A DNA stretch of 64,000 nt from Monodelphis domestica (lineage: Eukaryota; Chordata; Mammalia; Didelphimorphia; Didelphidae). Position numbers and translations under genes: made by a program. Below are positions 11,001 to 26,000 of the stretch, in pieces (positions within the stretch are counted from its first letter, which is position 1; each line of letters starts with the position of its first letter). The stretch is from contig NC_077227.1 of assembly GCF_027887165.1 (NCBI RefSeq), positions 446,338,462 through 446,402,461 of the forward strand. Direction: 5' to 3'. Below the pieces are notes generated by a model that was given only the letters and a program-made list of their open reading frames with translations, did not search any database and was not told the DNA's origin.

Positions 11001-14000
11001 CTTCATCTGAACAAAACAACAACAAAAAACCCCACCCCAAATCTTGTACTTGAAGTAAGTTACTACATTCCCACAAAATAGGTTATTGTGGACCTTTTAA
11101 AAAAGAAGCTAGTCTGGCATAATGGAGAGAGGGCATCACCATCCTTTTAGTCATCCAGGTTCACATCAATGCTATCCTTGACTCTTCATTTTCCCTCACC
11201 TTTCATATCCAATCAGTTGCCAAATTTCATTGTTTCAACCTTCTTGTCTTCTGCATTTGTGCCTTTCTCTCTATTGCCACTGCCACCTTAGTTCAGGCCT
11301 TCAACATCTCTCATCTGGACAACTGAGCTAGCCACCTTCTAACTGGTCTCACTGCCTCAAATCTTTCCTTTCTTCAATCCATCTTCTTGGATGCAAGTTG
11401 CCAAAGTGATTTTCTTCCAATTGCAGATGTGGCCTATGTTCCTCCCTCACTCAGCTCCAATGGTTCTCCCATTGCCTCTAGAATCAAATATAAACTGTTC
11501 TGTTTGGCTTTTAAAGTTTTGTACACTGGCCCCTGCATTGTTCTACACTCCTTTTTCTCCCTCTTTGTAGAGCAGAAATACTGGTTTTCTTGCTGTTATT
11601 CCACTATTTTCTAAAATTGAACGAAGCATCTACTAACTACATGCCAAACACTGTGCTGAGCCAGGAAATAAAAACAGGGCAAGTGAAACCATCCTCACTA
11701 TACTTATGATTTTTTAAAATACATTTGATTTATTTTCTCCTAGTCATTCCTCAGGACTAGAATGTACCACCCCCTCTTAGTTCCTTGTTTTCTTTAAAAT
11801 TCAGCTTGTACAAAATTTCCCACATGAAGCCTCACCTGGTTCTCCAGCTACTAATATCTTCCCCTTAAAAAACTTATCCTACACATATATTTTGAAAAGT
11901 ATTTCTATATATGTCTCTCGTGATAGAATGCAAGGTCCTTGAAGGTAAGGACAATTTTCATTTTTTGTCTTTGTATTCTTAGTATCTAGCACAGAGTGAG
12001 TGGGTGCTTAATAAAAGCTTGACGTGGTTGTCAGGCAGATCTGGGTTACATGTTATAGCAGTAAAAATCAGGGGCAGCCATTAGAATGTAAACAATGATA
12101 AAAACAACTGTGATAGTAGCTAATAATTTATATAATGCTTTAAGGTTTGTAAAGCACTTTACAAATTTTGTCTCAATTTATTCTCAAAACAACCTGGGAG
12201 ATGGATGCTATTATCATTCCCATTTTACAGATGAAGAAACTGAGGCAGATAGCAGTCAGGTGATTTGCCTACAATCACATAGCTAGTTAAATGTCAGAGG
12301 CCAGATTTTAAATCAGGACTTCCAGACTCCAGGTCTAGCACTCTGTTCACTATGCTTCCTAGTTACCTATAACAATATATTTAAAATTAAGTTGTAGAGA
12401 ATGAGTATAAGCAGAAAAATTTGGAGTATTAAACAGGTAACCTTGGATAAAAACCTGACCTATGTGTCTCCAATAACATTTCCTGGCCCCCCCTCATTTT
12501 TTTTTTAAAACCCTTACCTTCCGTCTTGGAGTCAATACTGTGTATTGGCTGCAAGGCAGAAGAGTGGTAAGGGCTAGGCAATGGGGGTCAAGTGACTTGC
12601 CCAGGGTCACACAGCTAGGAAGTGGCTGAGGCCGGATTTGAACCTAGGACCTCCCGTCTCTAGGCCTGGTTCTCAATCCACTGAGCTACCCAGCTGCTTG
12701 GCCCCCCCTCATTTTACAGATAAGGAAACTTGGGTCTAGACAAGTCAAGTAATTGGTCCAAGGATCAAAAAACTAGAATGGTAGAGCTAGGAAATGACTC
12801 TAGCTCTCTATACTTTTTCCTGGCCCGGGGTGAATTTTATTTAAAAATAAATTAATGTGGGGGCAACTGGGTAGCATAGTGGATTAAGAGTCAGCCAGAG
12901 ATGGGAGGTTCTAGGTTCAAATATGGTCTCAGACACGTCCTAGCTGTGTGACCCTGGGCAAGTCACTTAACTCCCATTGCCTACCACTTACTGCTATTCT
13001 GCCTTGGAACCCATACAAAGTATTGATTCTAAGGTGGAAGGTAAGGGCTTCAAATAAGCAAACAAATATATAAATAATAAATGTGCTAGCCAAGATGACT
13101 GTTGGAGTGGTAGACTAATAGCCTTGCTCCTTCATATCTATTCTAGCAAAAATCTGAAATTCACACCAGGTTGAATAATGAACAAGAAAGCCAATGAAAA
13201 GCTAAATAAAGCACCTTCTTCTAACCTAGCACTGGGGACAAGAGAAAAGAAGGCTGCTGGAAAAGTCAGTGCTGAACAGTCCTCAGAAAGACAAGGAAAT
13301 GGGCAAGGGACATATGTAGTTGGCAAAGTTCTGAGACAGTAAGAGTGGAGAGCGCCTACGCAGAAAGAGTGGGGGTTTTAAATGCCCTAGGAATGGCACA
13401 GAAGTATGGTTACATTTAAAAGTGGGACAGGCTAGGTGCTCTAATGTCCCTAACATTGTCTTGAGATGCCAGAAAAGAACCTCAAGGTCTAAAAATCTAA
13501 AGCTAGGAAGCCTAATTCTAGCAGGTGAAGATCATCAATGAAACTCAGGTAATCCTTGGATGAGACCAAACAGCCAATCATCCCACTGAAAGGGGCAGGA
13601 ATAGGGAGAGCATGTTCCTTGCACAAAGTCTCAATTGAGTAACTAAAGCTGGAGATATGAATAAAATAAAACATTACTGAGAAATGAAAATTATTGTAGT
13701 TCTAGAGATCCAAGTGAAATAGTAATTCTGTAAAAACTATTAACAGAGATTCATGAAAAAGTGGATTTTCCAGAAGCACTACACAAATACCTAGAAGCAA
13801 TAAAGCAAGAGATAAAAGAAAAACTCTAAAAGAAAGGAGTGGAAAGAGAATAGTTTAGAAAAAGTGATAAACTTTGTTTGAGAAATGAAATGGATTTCTG
13901 AAAAAACTAGAATTGACTAACCAGAAATAAAAGATGCTAGGAGACAGCAACAAATAATAGAACAAAGTTAAAAGACTGAAAAAAATGGAAGAAAATATAT

Positions 14001-17000
14001 ATATCAAACAACCAACAACTGACTTAGGAAATTCATCAAGGAGAGATAATTTAAGAATCACTGAATTCTGTGGAAGATGATTTTTTAAAAATCCTGGAAA
14101 CACTGTACCATAAATAAAAACTATTCAAGTTTATTAGAATAAGAAGGCAAAGATAGAAAAAAAATCTAAAAATCATCTCTTGAAAGGAACCCAAAAAGAA
14201 AAAGTAAGGAATATGATAGCAAAAATCTAAAGTTCTGATATCAAAGCAAACATCCAAAAGGAAACAGTTAAAGTACTAAGAAACACAGAACCTAGCAGTT
14301 TCTACTGCAAATGCATAGAGATCTTAGGATACAACATTTCAAAAAGAAAAAGATACAGATTTACAGTCAAAGATAAATTAATTTAAAAATATTCTCCGAA
14401 TAGAAAGGAAAATTCAGCTGATAGTTATATCTCAGTGGAAACATTTGTTAAATTCTAATCATCTATGCACAGATTTGGTTTTACTAAGTAACTTTCTGAT
14501 CTGCAATTTGATTTCCTCAATGGACCAACAAAGGAATACTCTACCAAGAAGTCCTCAACTTTGAAGCATTTTGCAATATATTTTCCACCATAAATTAAAT
14601 TAATCTTCTATTATGATTCAGTCTCACAGAGCTTACTTAAGTAGTCAATTTTCATTAGGGTAATCACCTTTTATGAGATGGTAATAAAGGTTTCAGACCT
14701 GAGCCTAAGCTGTAATAAATTTGAGGGGAGGGGCTCCATATTATTATAATAGTTTTTATAGTGTAAAGGACATTGAAGATATTTTTAAAATGAATTAGAG
14801 CAGGTCCTAAAATACATATCAGACAGATAATCTTGAGACCTCTCCCTTCTGCCCTTCCCTAAAACAAGACCATTGTACTACCTTAGTAAAGTGTTTTTAC
14901 TCATTTAAAGTGCATGATTTTAACTACACTTTTTGATACATGATTTCTTTCTTTCAGGTAGATTTAGAGAAAGACTTTATTCTTAGCAATTCTTATCCAA
15001 AAGGAATCTGGAACTTAAAAAAAATTAATTTTTGTATTGGAAAAAGCACCATCTTTTTTAAAAAATTTTATACTTACTGATAATTTGCAAAAACTCACAC
15101 AAGTTATGTCTTCAATTATTCTCTTGAGTACTGAAAAGACTAAAATGAATTAAATTTCAACATTAAGACATTAATAGTTAAGTATTAGATTATTAAGCTT
15201 GCTTTTTCTATTTGACAGACATACCTCCTGCAATAGGGTCCACAGGATTAAGAAGTCCTAATGTTGTGGTTCCATCTGGCTTTCTTCTTTCAAACTCACA
15301 CTAAAATGAAATAAAACATTGAAATGAAGGATTAAACTGTTTTGTAATATGTTCTGAGGATTTCATATGTATGGCATAAAGTAGGAAAACGCTTGGCTTT
15401 AGCTTTACTAAACATAATGCCATTATAATTGGCTATTGTATCCCACTAATTAAATTTCCCTGTCCACATGTATGATGTCCCCAGGATAAAGGGGCACTAT
15501 TAATGATGTGAAGTCATGTATGTTTTAAGTATTTAACTTTTAAGTCCACTTATCATCAAACAACATGATTACAAAGAAAAAAAGATTAGCAATAAATTTC
15601 AGTCACAACACATATTGTGTCATTTTAGAGTATACTTAACAATTCACTAAAATTCAATGAGAATACAATCAACGGGATATTTTATATACAAATGCATTTT
15701 TAGTTTTTATTTTTTGAGGGTGTTTTTGTTAGTGACAAACTATAATACTAGAAAGTATGAATAAAACCTATGGAATCAAGATACTAAGTTTAAAAAATGG
15801 ACACAAAATCATAATGAGAATCAACAAGAGTAGAAGAATAAGCAATAAAGAAGACAGGAAAATATTAATCACCTGACTATTTATAAGCCTTCTGGTCAAC
15901 TTTCCCCCAGATTCTTTAACAATACGGTCAATTTGCTCTTGTTCCCTTTCTAAGTTATTGTTTTTAAATTTATCTTCAAGCATATCTTTGTCTTTCCTAA
16001 AAAGAAACATTAATACCAAGTTAAAAAAGAGAAGTAAATGGAAAGGGTGTTTAAGTGAATTCCAAATATGGGTACAATTATAGTGGAAAAGTGTGCTCTA
16101 TTGTCACCAACTGAAAATTCCTTTATGATATGGTAAAAAACTTCAAACCATACCATAAATGTAAGAAATTCAAACTCATTTCATAGCTTAGTTTTCTAGA
16201 AACACACCAAGGTATTTTTTGGGGTGGGGTAGGGTAGGGTAGTATAAGGTACACAGGAAGACTCAGAAAAATGTTCATTTTCTTTACAGCTGCATTTTTT
16301 AGATAATGTTCCTATGTGTAACAAAGTGAATCTTTTGTATATTTCTTTCACAAATAATCAAAGTAAGCTAAATGGAAGCTAAGTGATTGGAGTCAGGTGG
16401 AGGGATTTCACTATTCTGTTTAAGAAGTACTATAACAGGGGAAGCTAGGCGGCTCAGTAGATAGAGCGCTGGACCTGGAGATGGGAGGTCTTGGGTTCAA
16501 ATCTGATCTTCCTAGCTATGTGACTCTGGGCAAGTCACTTACCCCCTACTGCCTAGCCCTTACTGCTCTTCTGTTTTGGATGCAATATTCAGTATCAATT
16601 TCAAGACAGAAGATAAGAGTTTTAAAAAAAAGTGCTATAACAACACCTGGTCTTATTCATGATTCTACTTAAATCATATACAGGTAGAATTTATTAACAA
16701 AACCTGGAAATATTATGTGGCTTACATGTTTCATACCTATCTTAATAAGAAAATCTATTTGAAATAAGTTTGTAAATTGAGTTTGGACAAACACAACTTT
16801 CTGTGGGGATGAGAGGAGAGAAGGAGAAAGGATGTGAGTAACATGTTATTAAGTCAGATTTTCTTGACATATGTCATGCATACTCCCTGTCTGAGAGCAG
16901 AAACACAATGATCAAGGACAACTATAATCAGTATGGTCTGGCTATTTTCCTACAATAATTTATGAAGGTGCTTTACTTTTTATTTTCCTTATTTGGACTT

Positions 17001-20000
17001 TTGAAAACTTTAATATCATTGTCCAAAGAATCATCTTTATCTTTTAGTAGATAGCCATTGTCTTCCCCACTCTGCTGTATTTCCATTTTGTCTTTCTGCT
17101 TCCGGGTCTTCTGCAAGTCAGCCATGAAGTCTATACTCTGTTTCAGGCTCTGAATTCTTTCCTAAGAACAAACCAAAATAAAAGATACATATGTATAAAA
17201 TACATGTATATACATATGAATATTATTAGGGATTCTTGAATTAATCCTCAATTAAGTAAACTTTTCTAGAGAGAATATACACACATCAAATATTTTGTAA
17301 CTTTAGCATGATGTCAAATAGGGAAGAGTATACTAGCAATAAAAAAATTAATAGGCAGAAAATAATTATATCAAGAAGCATTATATTTTGAAACCAAGGC
17401 AATAAGGTCCAGTTCTATTAAAAAAATCAAACTATGAATTTTATGTGTTCTTCTCTGAAAGATTCTTCAACCTAGTAAACCAGTAAAAGGAAAAAAAAAT
17501 TTAGAACAATTATTCTTTAATTTCCTAAAGTCTCAGAATATTTACATAAGAAAAAGCAGGAACTGGAAATGTAGTTTGAAGGACTATACTTTATCAACCA
17601 AATAATCATAGATTAAAATATTAAATGTTATCAAGAGTTATGTTTTTTAAGAATCATTAATTGCATGCTAATCCTAGGATACTGGAAGAATCATCATGTT
17701 CAGTCAGCACAGGGGTCCAAGAAGAACTGGTACTTTTTTGTGAGGAAATAACATAATCTTACGGCTGCTGATCTATTTTCTGCCTCATAATAAAATTATA
17801 TTATTAAATTAAATTAAATAATAAAGAGAGCTACAATTTTAAAATATTGCCCAAATAAATTATCTAATCCTATTTTTCTGAATTTGACTTTTAAATGCCT
17901 ATTGTGGCAATATATTACAATTACTTCCATCATACCTTCTGAGGTAAGAGCTAGGGAGAACATTGAGTTCCTCCCAAGTACTGTCCATACATATGCATAG
18001 AGTATGGATCAGCCAAGTGTACTGGCATATGGAAACTATGTTCCACACATGATCATATACCCAATACTTTATTTCTAGTAATAGTCACCAGATAATATAC
18101 AGTGCCCCAGTACAGAGATGCCTCTTTGGCATAGGGATTAGATATTATTCAATGAGAAATAGGAAATTTAGAGATCATTTTTGGGATGAGGATACTAAAA
18201 CCTTAAGAGGCTGAAAAACTCGTTCAAGGTTTTGCAGCTGGTCACTGGCATATAGCCATGGCTAGAATTCTAACTTCCTGATTCTAAGTCCAATATCCTC
18301 TCTAGTATATATGCTGCTTGCCGATGTAAAATGATAAAAAGTTAATTTACAAAGGTTTCAGCTTAGAGGTAACCCTAAGACATTATTGTTAAAAAATTGG
18401 TGGGGCCATATGATGATAACTCCCAAGTATTTTTGAACACACACATGTACAAATTTCCAATGTATTTATTTTGGACATGAGAGGCAGCACAGTGTAACAG
18501 AAGATTAATTGAGAAGTTAGAAGAGCTCTGGGTAAGTCCCATCTCTGATGCATACTGGTTGTGCCCTGTGCAATTCCCCAAGACAATAATCTATACAGAA
18601 AGTGCCAATTTGGGTAGGTAAAGGGACTTTCCTTCTACCAATGAAATCACATGTCTAATCTCCAAAATATAAGTGTGTGTATGCCAATAAAAATCACTAA
18701 GTTTAGCAAAATGTTATATAAGGAAGGTTTATTTTTTCCTTGTTAATGAAAAATTCTCCTTAATTAACAAAACAATGACAAATCACACAATTTAGTGAAA
18801 TGAAAGGACTTAGTTATGTCTTGTCTAAAAAAAAATTCTTAATAATCATACTGCCTACTGATCAAACACAGACACCCTTTAACTAAGCATTTAGTTAGAA
18901 GATGATCATTATTCAAAATATGCCCATCATTCAGATATGAAGATGATTCTAATAGCATCTGTGTGCAGATGTGTCTGAAAAGAGAGATGGCACCAGTAGG
19001 CCTTTTCATAAAAAATACAGAGGTGATCAATTTTCTGGAAAATATCATTTTCATAAAAATTTAAAGCTAGAAGAAAATTCAAAGATCATTATAAGGAAAC
19101 TAATTAGGGTTGAGACAAGGGTTAAGTATTTTGTCTGATATTGTAGCAAGTTAATGACAAAACTGGGACTAGAATTCAGATTCTCCTGACTTCTGGTCTA
19201 AAATATTTTCATGAGAGGATATGCTTTGTGCTATCAGTAATACTGCTACAATAAGAGTTAACTCAGGAGGACTAAAATTAAAAGTTTTTAAATTATTTGC
19301 AAATATCCCTCCCATCTAGGGTGGAGGGAACAGGATGGGTAGGGCTTCTCAACAGGAAAAGATCTAGAGAGGAAAAAAAGGATAGCAAATAAGAGAAGAG
19401 AAAATAGAATAGAAAGGGTTTTCTAAAAAAAAATACAAACTTCTTAGAACCTTAACTGTATTTTTAGAAATTTTTAAAAACAAAAAAGAAAAAAAGGGAA
19501 GGGAAGGGAATCAATCAAAGTTGTTTGGGAGTTTATAATTTACTCCATGATATTTTTGTAAAGAAACAAAAGTTTTTCATAGTAATGCAAATTACTCGAT
19601 TTTACAAAGAACACCAAAATCTCTTAACATATTCATTTTGTTTTCAGATTTTAAAATCAGTGCTGTAATTCATGACATTTATAGCTTTCCAATCTGGACT
19701 GAATTTGGGAATTTTCCTGAGGACACGGAAAAAAACATTTTGTTTTACAAAACATAATGTTTTCATTAGTTTTCCACACTTTTAGGAAAGGGCAGGACCT
19801 GATACTGTCTAAATATTAGCAAGTCAAGAATAATTATCTGTCTAAATGTTTTCTTTTCCTGGTTTATTGGGTTTAAGAATCTTTCAGAGTAGGACATGCA
19901 GACACAAAGTTTGAAAGCTGTATACTTTGGTGTTTTTCTAAATGTAGAAGAACTAACAATAAATGATCATTATAGAATTTATATGAATTATAAAATTACA

Positions 20001-23000
20001 AGTGTGCGTTTACATATGGCAAAAACTTACTATTATCATTTTAGTTCTTCAGATTTAAAACGTAAGAGGTAATTTTTTTATTCCTTCTTATTTATGTGCT
20101 TTTCTAGGCAATGTGGAATAGTATGGAAAATAACTAAATGAAGTCAGAGGAACTGGGTTTAAATTTCATATTTGCTACTTATCCATGTAACCTTGAATAA
20201 GTGACTTATCCCTTTTGAGATTAATTTCCCCCATTTGTAAAATTTTGGGGTTGAATTATATCTCTAAAATCCCTTCTAGCTCTAAAATCCCAAAAGCTTA
20301 CTGCTTTAGTTGAGAATTTTTCAAGACCTTATATCTGAATTACCATAATAGCCTCCCTTCCTAATTGGTCTATTCATCTGAAGTCCCTAGCCCAACTTAT
20401 CCTACCTGGCAGAAAAATCTTCCTTAAATACTGTTTACAATGTCATTCCTCCAACCCTCTTATTGCTGACACCCAAAATACTATGCCCACCTTGTCAAAA
20501 TCCTATTCTCAGCTTACTGTTAATAATCTTACTATTATTAAATTCTTCTGATATTTCCTTACTTGCTACCTTCTGCAGTACTTGCTATTTCTTTCACATG
20601 TACCTTTGTCATAATACTACTACCACCCAGGGTTTTCTTCCCTCTCCTTTCCAACAACAAATATTTATTAAATACCCATTGTTTGTAGAGCAGTGTGCTC
20701 AGCACTGAAGATAACGATATAAAGTTTATGTAAGAAGTACTTTTTGGCTTTAAGGAACCTAAAATCTGATATCTGAATATGACACTAACAGACATCTGTG
20801 CTCAATATTACATGATAACTGAATTAGATAGTTACAAAATACATTATTCTTTCCTAATCCTTCTTCTTTTTCAAGGCCTCAAAATTCACCATTTTGGGAA
20901 ACATAGTTTGAACACTCTCTTTTCCTTTGTCTTATTAAAACTAATTTTTATATTTTTGTTAAATTCATTGTTCCCATTGTTGAATATAGTCATTCAATTT
21001 GTATCATGAGTTTGTTCTTCTAGACTAGTTTGCTTTGTGATTACTCATTACTTATTTCACATGTATACATTTTATTTCTTCCAATTATACTATAAATCCT
21101 TGAATGGTAGCCATTGTATCTAATTTCTATATAGCCTTTTCTTTGTCTCTAGTATAATGCTATGCATATAATAAGAACTTAATAAGTCTATTAAGCACTT
21201 GGAATAACATTATCATAAAGAAAAATAGTTTATACTGTTAATGGTCTCATATATCGCCAGTTATCTTTTTTCTGGAATTTGGTAGTATTATTTCTTCTAG
21301 AACATTTCTGCCCAGAATAAATAGAAGTTTTTACCAGGTCCAGTCAACTTGAGTGTTTATAGGAGAGTTATCACAAAGTCATATAAGCTCAGAATTGGAA
21401 GGGACTTTCAAACATGTCTAGTTCAACCCTTTACAAGAGTTACTGTCAATTCTAAATGATAATTACTCTACCTTATGAATCTATCACTTTAGCATCATAC
21501 CTTTTCAAAAGAACATCTTTCCTTTAATATTTTCTATTCCAAAATTGATTTAATTCTGAAGTTCAGAACTTTTCTGGGAACATTCTTTTGATATAAGCAG
21601 AGATAAATTTTTATTTCCATCATTTATAACAAGGATTTTTCTTTACCTGACTAAGAATTTTCATTCCTGAATGGAGTAGCTTCTTTGCAGCTTTATAATA
21701 AATGGTTTCCGGTTTATTGTAAATCATTGCATTGCTACACATCAGTTTGAAGTTCTCCTGTAGAGAGAGAAGTTTAAGGGGGAAAACACACAAAGAATAC
21801 TTTTAAATGCTCCAGCTGCTTCTCATTTAAAAACACATTTCAATTAAAACCATAATAACTTAACACAGGTAATACTATTACCTAGATTATTTGAAGTTTT
21901 AAAATTTTTGTTTGCCATGTTCATATACTGGAGAACTCTGCATTTTTGTAGTCAGGTAAATTTCAGTTGTGCGAATGTGAAGAGAACATGTAAGCTGTAA
22001 CTAAAATATCCCACTTTGAGAGTTGATGATAACACGGAACAGATAAAAGTTTTGAACAGTTAAAAAGAAAGTAAAAAACTGGAAATAAGATATCCTCAAC
22101 GTTGAGTGCTATAATGAAATTTGATTTAAAAAACCACATGTGACATTTTCAAATTCTATTCAAGTTTAAAATAGATATGTTTTGCATTTGATTCTAGATC
22201 CCCAATGATAAAGCTTACCTATAGAGAAAAGTAAATTTTTTTAAAAAGCATATATTTATATACATCATACACACACACATATATATAGCCTGAATTTCAT
22301 GAGGTGTTAATAGCTTAAAACAGCACAAAAACTTCTGAGACACCCTGAAAAAAAATCACATACATACATACACAGGAGTGGAGGAAGGTGAGCAGTGAAG
22401 GAATTTTGGGAAAATTGGATCATATGCAAACAAAAATGAACTATGGCTTTATACAGTATATTCCTTAGACTTTTAATTAGTAACAGACTACTTAGCTAGA
22501 TTACAGGTTTAACAAAGAATGGCAGTCTCTATGTCTATGGGATCTGGGTTGCACAGTGGGAAGGAATGCTAGATCAGGAGTTAGAAGGTCTTCAAATTCA
22601 GTCTCAGACACTTATTAGTGTCTGTGTGGCCCTGGTTAAGTCATTTGATCCCTCTCTGCCTCAGCTTCCTCAACTATTAAAAGAAGATTATAACAGCACC
22701 TTCCCCACAGGGTTGTTGCGAGGATCAAATGAGGTAACACATGTATTGTGCTTAGTCCAGTGCCTAACATGTAGTAGGTGCTTCATAAATGTCTATTTCC
22801 TTCCTAATTTACCAGGGCATGAGCATACCATACTTTTCACTTTTATTTTTTGAGTTGCATCCTAATTTTGAGGTTCCACCTCACACTTCTAAGACTGGCA
22901 AAGATGACATAAAAGGAAAATGATAAATGTTTGAGGGGCTATCCTAGAATACTGAAGATGGAGCTGTGTGAACTGATCTAGCCTTTCTATAAAGCAACTT

Positions 23001-26000
23001 GGGATTTTGCCCAGAAAAGTTAACAAACTGTGCCTACTTTGACCCAATGATAACACTACTGAGTGTATACCCCAGAGAGATCAAAGAAAGAAGAAAGGCA
23101 CCTGAATGTACAAAAATACATACAACAGCTTTTTATCATAATTGTTAAAAATTATAAACAAAGAATATGTCCTATTGGGGATTAGCTAAACAAACTATGA
23201 CATATAAATGTAATGGAATATTACTGTGCCATAAGAAATGATAAAGTGAGCAATTTCAGAGGGAACTCGCAGACTGTAACAAGCTGATATACAGTAAAGT
23301 GGGCAGAAATAACAATTTATACTATGATCACATTAGAAAGAACAATTTCAAGAGATTTTATTTAGATCAATGGGATGATAAAACAAGTCCAAATGAATGA
23401 AAATAAATCATCTTTTCAATTTTTGACAAAGAAATGATGAGTTTAGGATATGGAAAGAAACATTTTAGGAGTTAATGTGGGAATTGGGGACCTAGCTGGT
23501 GCAGTAGATAAAGCTCTGGGTCTGGAGTCAGGAAGACCTGAGTTCAAACCCAGTCTCAGATACTTAGTAGTTGTGAGACCCTGAGCAAGTCACTTTGCCT
23601 TTTTGCTTTAGTTTCCTCATCTATAAAATGAACTAGAGAAGAAAACAGCAAGCCTTTCCACTACCTTTGCCAAAAAAATCCCAAATGGGGACACAAACTG
23701 TTGAACATGAGTGAATAATGACAAATGTGGCAGCTATGTATTAAGGGTTTTAATTTTCAGGTTTGTTTTACTTGCTGAAGGGAGAGAAGGTTACTGGGAA
23801 GAACAGATTAATTAAAAAATGCTTGTTAATTAAAAAAATTAAAATACTTTAAAAAAAAGTAACATTCTGTTTCTTTTCTCTTAACCAAATATACAGCACA
23901 AAGGTCATTAAAAACAAGACTATAAAACCCAAGTAACTACCCAAATGGGTAAATGGATATATTCACCCTTTATCCTGGAAAATGTGATAAATAATAGTTT
24001 CTGTCAGTTTTTTTTTTCTAAAAAAGTCTATAATGTACACTACTATTTAATCTTTAAGCTTAAGATTTTTTGTATATTCATTCACTGATTTAGTTTTTTT
24101 TCTGATCTTATTAATAGATTAAGATAAACTAAAGAATTAAAATCATTTTATGGCTCTTTTCTCCCCCCTAAGAAAAGCACAAGAAATATAGAATGCTAGG
24201 TTTTGTAAGCAGTTCAAGACATTTCAGTTATGTGATAAATATTAACTATATTTATCCAAAGATGTTTGGAGGAAATACTGTAATCTATTGGAATTTTCTC
24301 AAAGATAGAAGGAAAACTGAGGTAATTTTTTTTCTATTAAAAACAGAAGATCTGAAATGTTTAACTAGATGATTATAACCAACTTTATACCAGCTTAAAT
24401 ATTAAGGAAACACTCCTTATTTATCTGAACATGAATGCAATTCAGTAATCTGAATATTATTACCATCTGTTAGTGCCTTCCCTATCCCAGAGATTACCTA
24501 GAAGAGGTATCCCTTCCTTATTCTGGGGATAAAGGGCATGGTGTCCCTGCAATCTGGGAAACCTGTATAAATTTTTTTGACCTTCCCTTTGTACCACAGA
24601 AATCATCTGAATTTTTTCTTTTTCTTTTATGGGTGTTTAGAGTATCTTATTGTAAAATCTGGGTTAAGTATTCAATCATAGGCTATATATAGATTAATGT
24701 TAAGATATCTCCCCATTTCTAGCCTTTGTGTGTCATCTGCTGGCTTTCAGGTTCTTTTTTCAAACTTTAATTTTTTATTTGTTACCTTTTTTTTTAAGTA
24801 TTTTAATTTTTTAAGTTAACAAGCATTTTATTTATGCATTTCTGAATTCATGAGCTTTTTCTGTGTCATCTGTGGCTTCAGCAAAACTCCCCAAAAATTT
24901 CCATTTAATTTCTTATGCTGACCTATAAGATATGGAAACCATGATGGGGAAAGCTAGGATGTAGAAGGGATACCTGTATTTATTTTGTATTAGATTCCTC
25001 AAGGGCAGAGGCTATCCAGTCTTTCTTTGAATCCCCAGCACTTTATAGTGCCTGGCACATGGAAGGTACTTAATATTTATTGACTGTATATACTTATTTA
25101 TGGACATGTAGTGTTTCTCAATAAAATGTAAACTCTTTCAAGGTAGGCATTATTATATTTTTTATCTTTGTATCCATAGCACCTAGCCAAGTACATAGTA
25201 GGTGCTGAATACTTACAAATTAATTATATGATAAACCAATATTCAAATTAGAAATTAAATGCTAATAAACCAAATAAATCTTGGGATTAAATCAAATGTC
25301 ACTTCTTTGTGAAGCTAAGCAAGATAATTTTAAGGAAGAGAACATGGACTAGTATGTATCAGTATACAGTATAATTTGGCAACTTAAATCAAGGAATTGT
25401 TGGTTATTAGGTAGATAAACTCTTATAGTACACTTGCTAGGGTAGAGGGTGATTCTACCCATTTAAATAGTGGATCTCAAAACACACTCTGGAAGTTCCT
25501 TGGCTTCTATATTATTATTTACTCCTCTATTTACCTTTCTATTATACATATGGCTGGAAGAAAAGAAATGGATACAAATTGTAAGGAATAAAGATGAGAT
25601 TTATAGGTAAGCTTTTCTTCTATAATTGTTAGGATTTTGTTCAAAAATTATTTCTGAGAAATTATTAAAGAATAAGAAGGGTAGAATAACTCCACTATTT
25701 CAACTGGTAAGTACAGGGCCTGTTTTAAAGGAAGTTTAAGTAGATGTGTCCCTTCATCTCTAGAAGATTATATCAGAAAAATACATATATCTTTCTTCCC
25801 TCTATAGATACTACAGCCATTTAAAAGTGAAATCAACTTCAACTATACCTGTTAACAAACATATACATTGTCTTCATAGCTTTCTGTTTGCTTAAAAGGT
25901 TTTCCCCAGAAAATGAGGGGCAGGGAGAAGAGGGAAGGTATATAACTAAGATAAAGTAGAATTTAGAGAACAATAAGAAAGAATGTAATTAAGTTTTACT

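Larger units (their letters stand above)
10473..15224 (-). other. BRD7: BRD7 intron 9
   Basis: 4.75-kb intron. Holds L2 (11130-12022), MIR with a nested SINE (12110-12810), a SINE (12857-13056) and an L1/HAL1-like 5' half (13085-14430). 10480-11100 and 14450-15220 are AT-rich with nothing recognised. Confidence 0.8.

Noticed and set aside
16438..16629. tRNA gene candidate because of A/B-box-like sequence
   Set aside because: The GGTTCAAATC box belongs to tRNA-derived SINE copies with poly(A) tails and target duplications; no cloverleaf.
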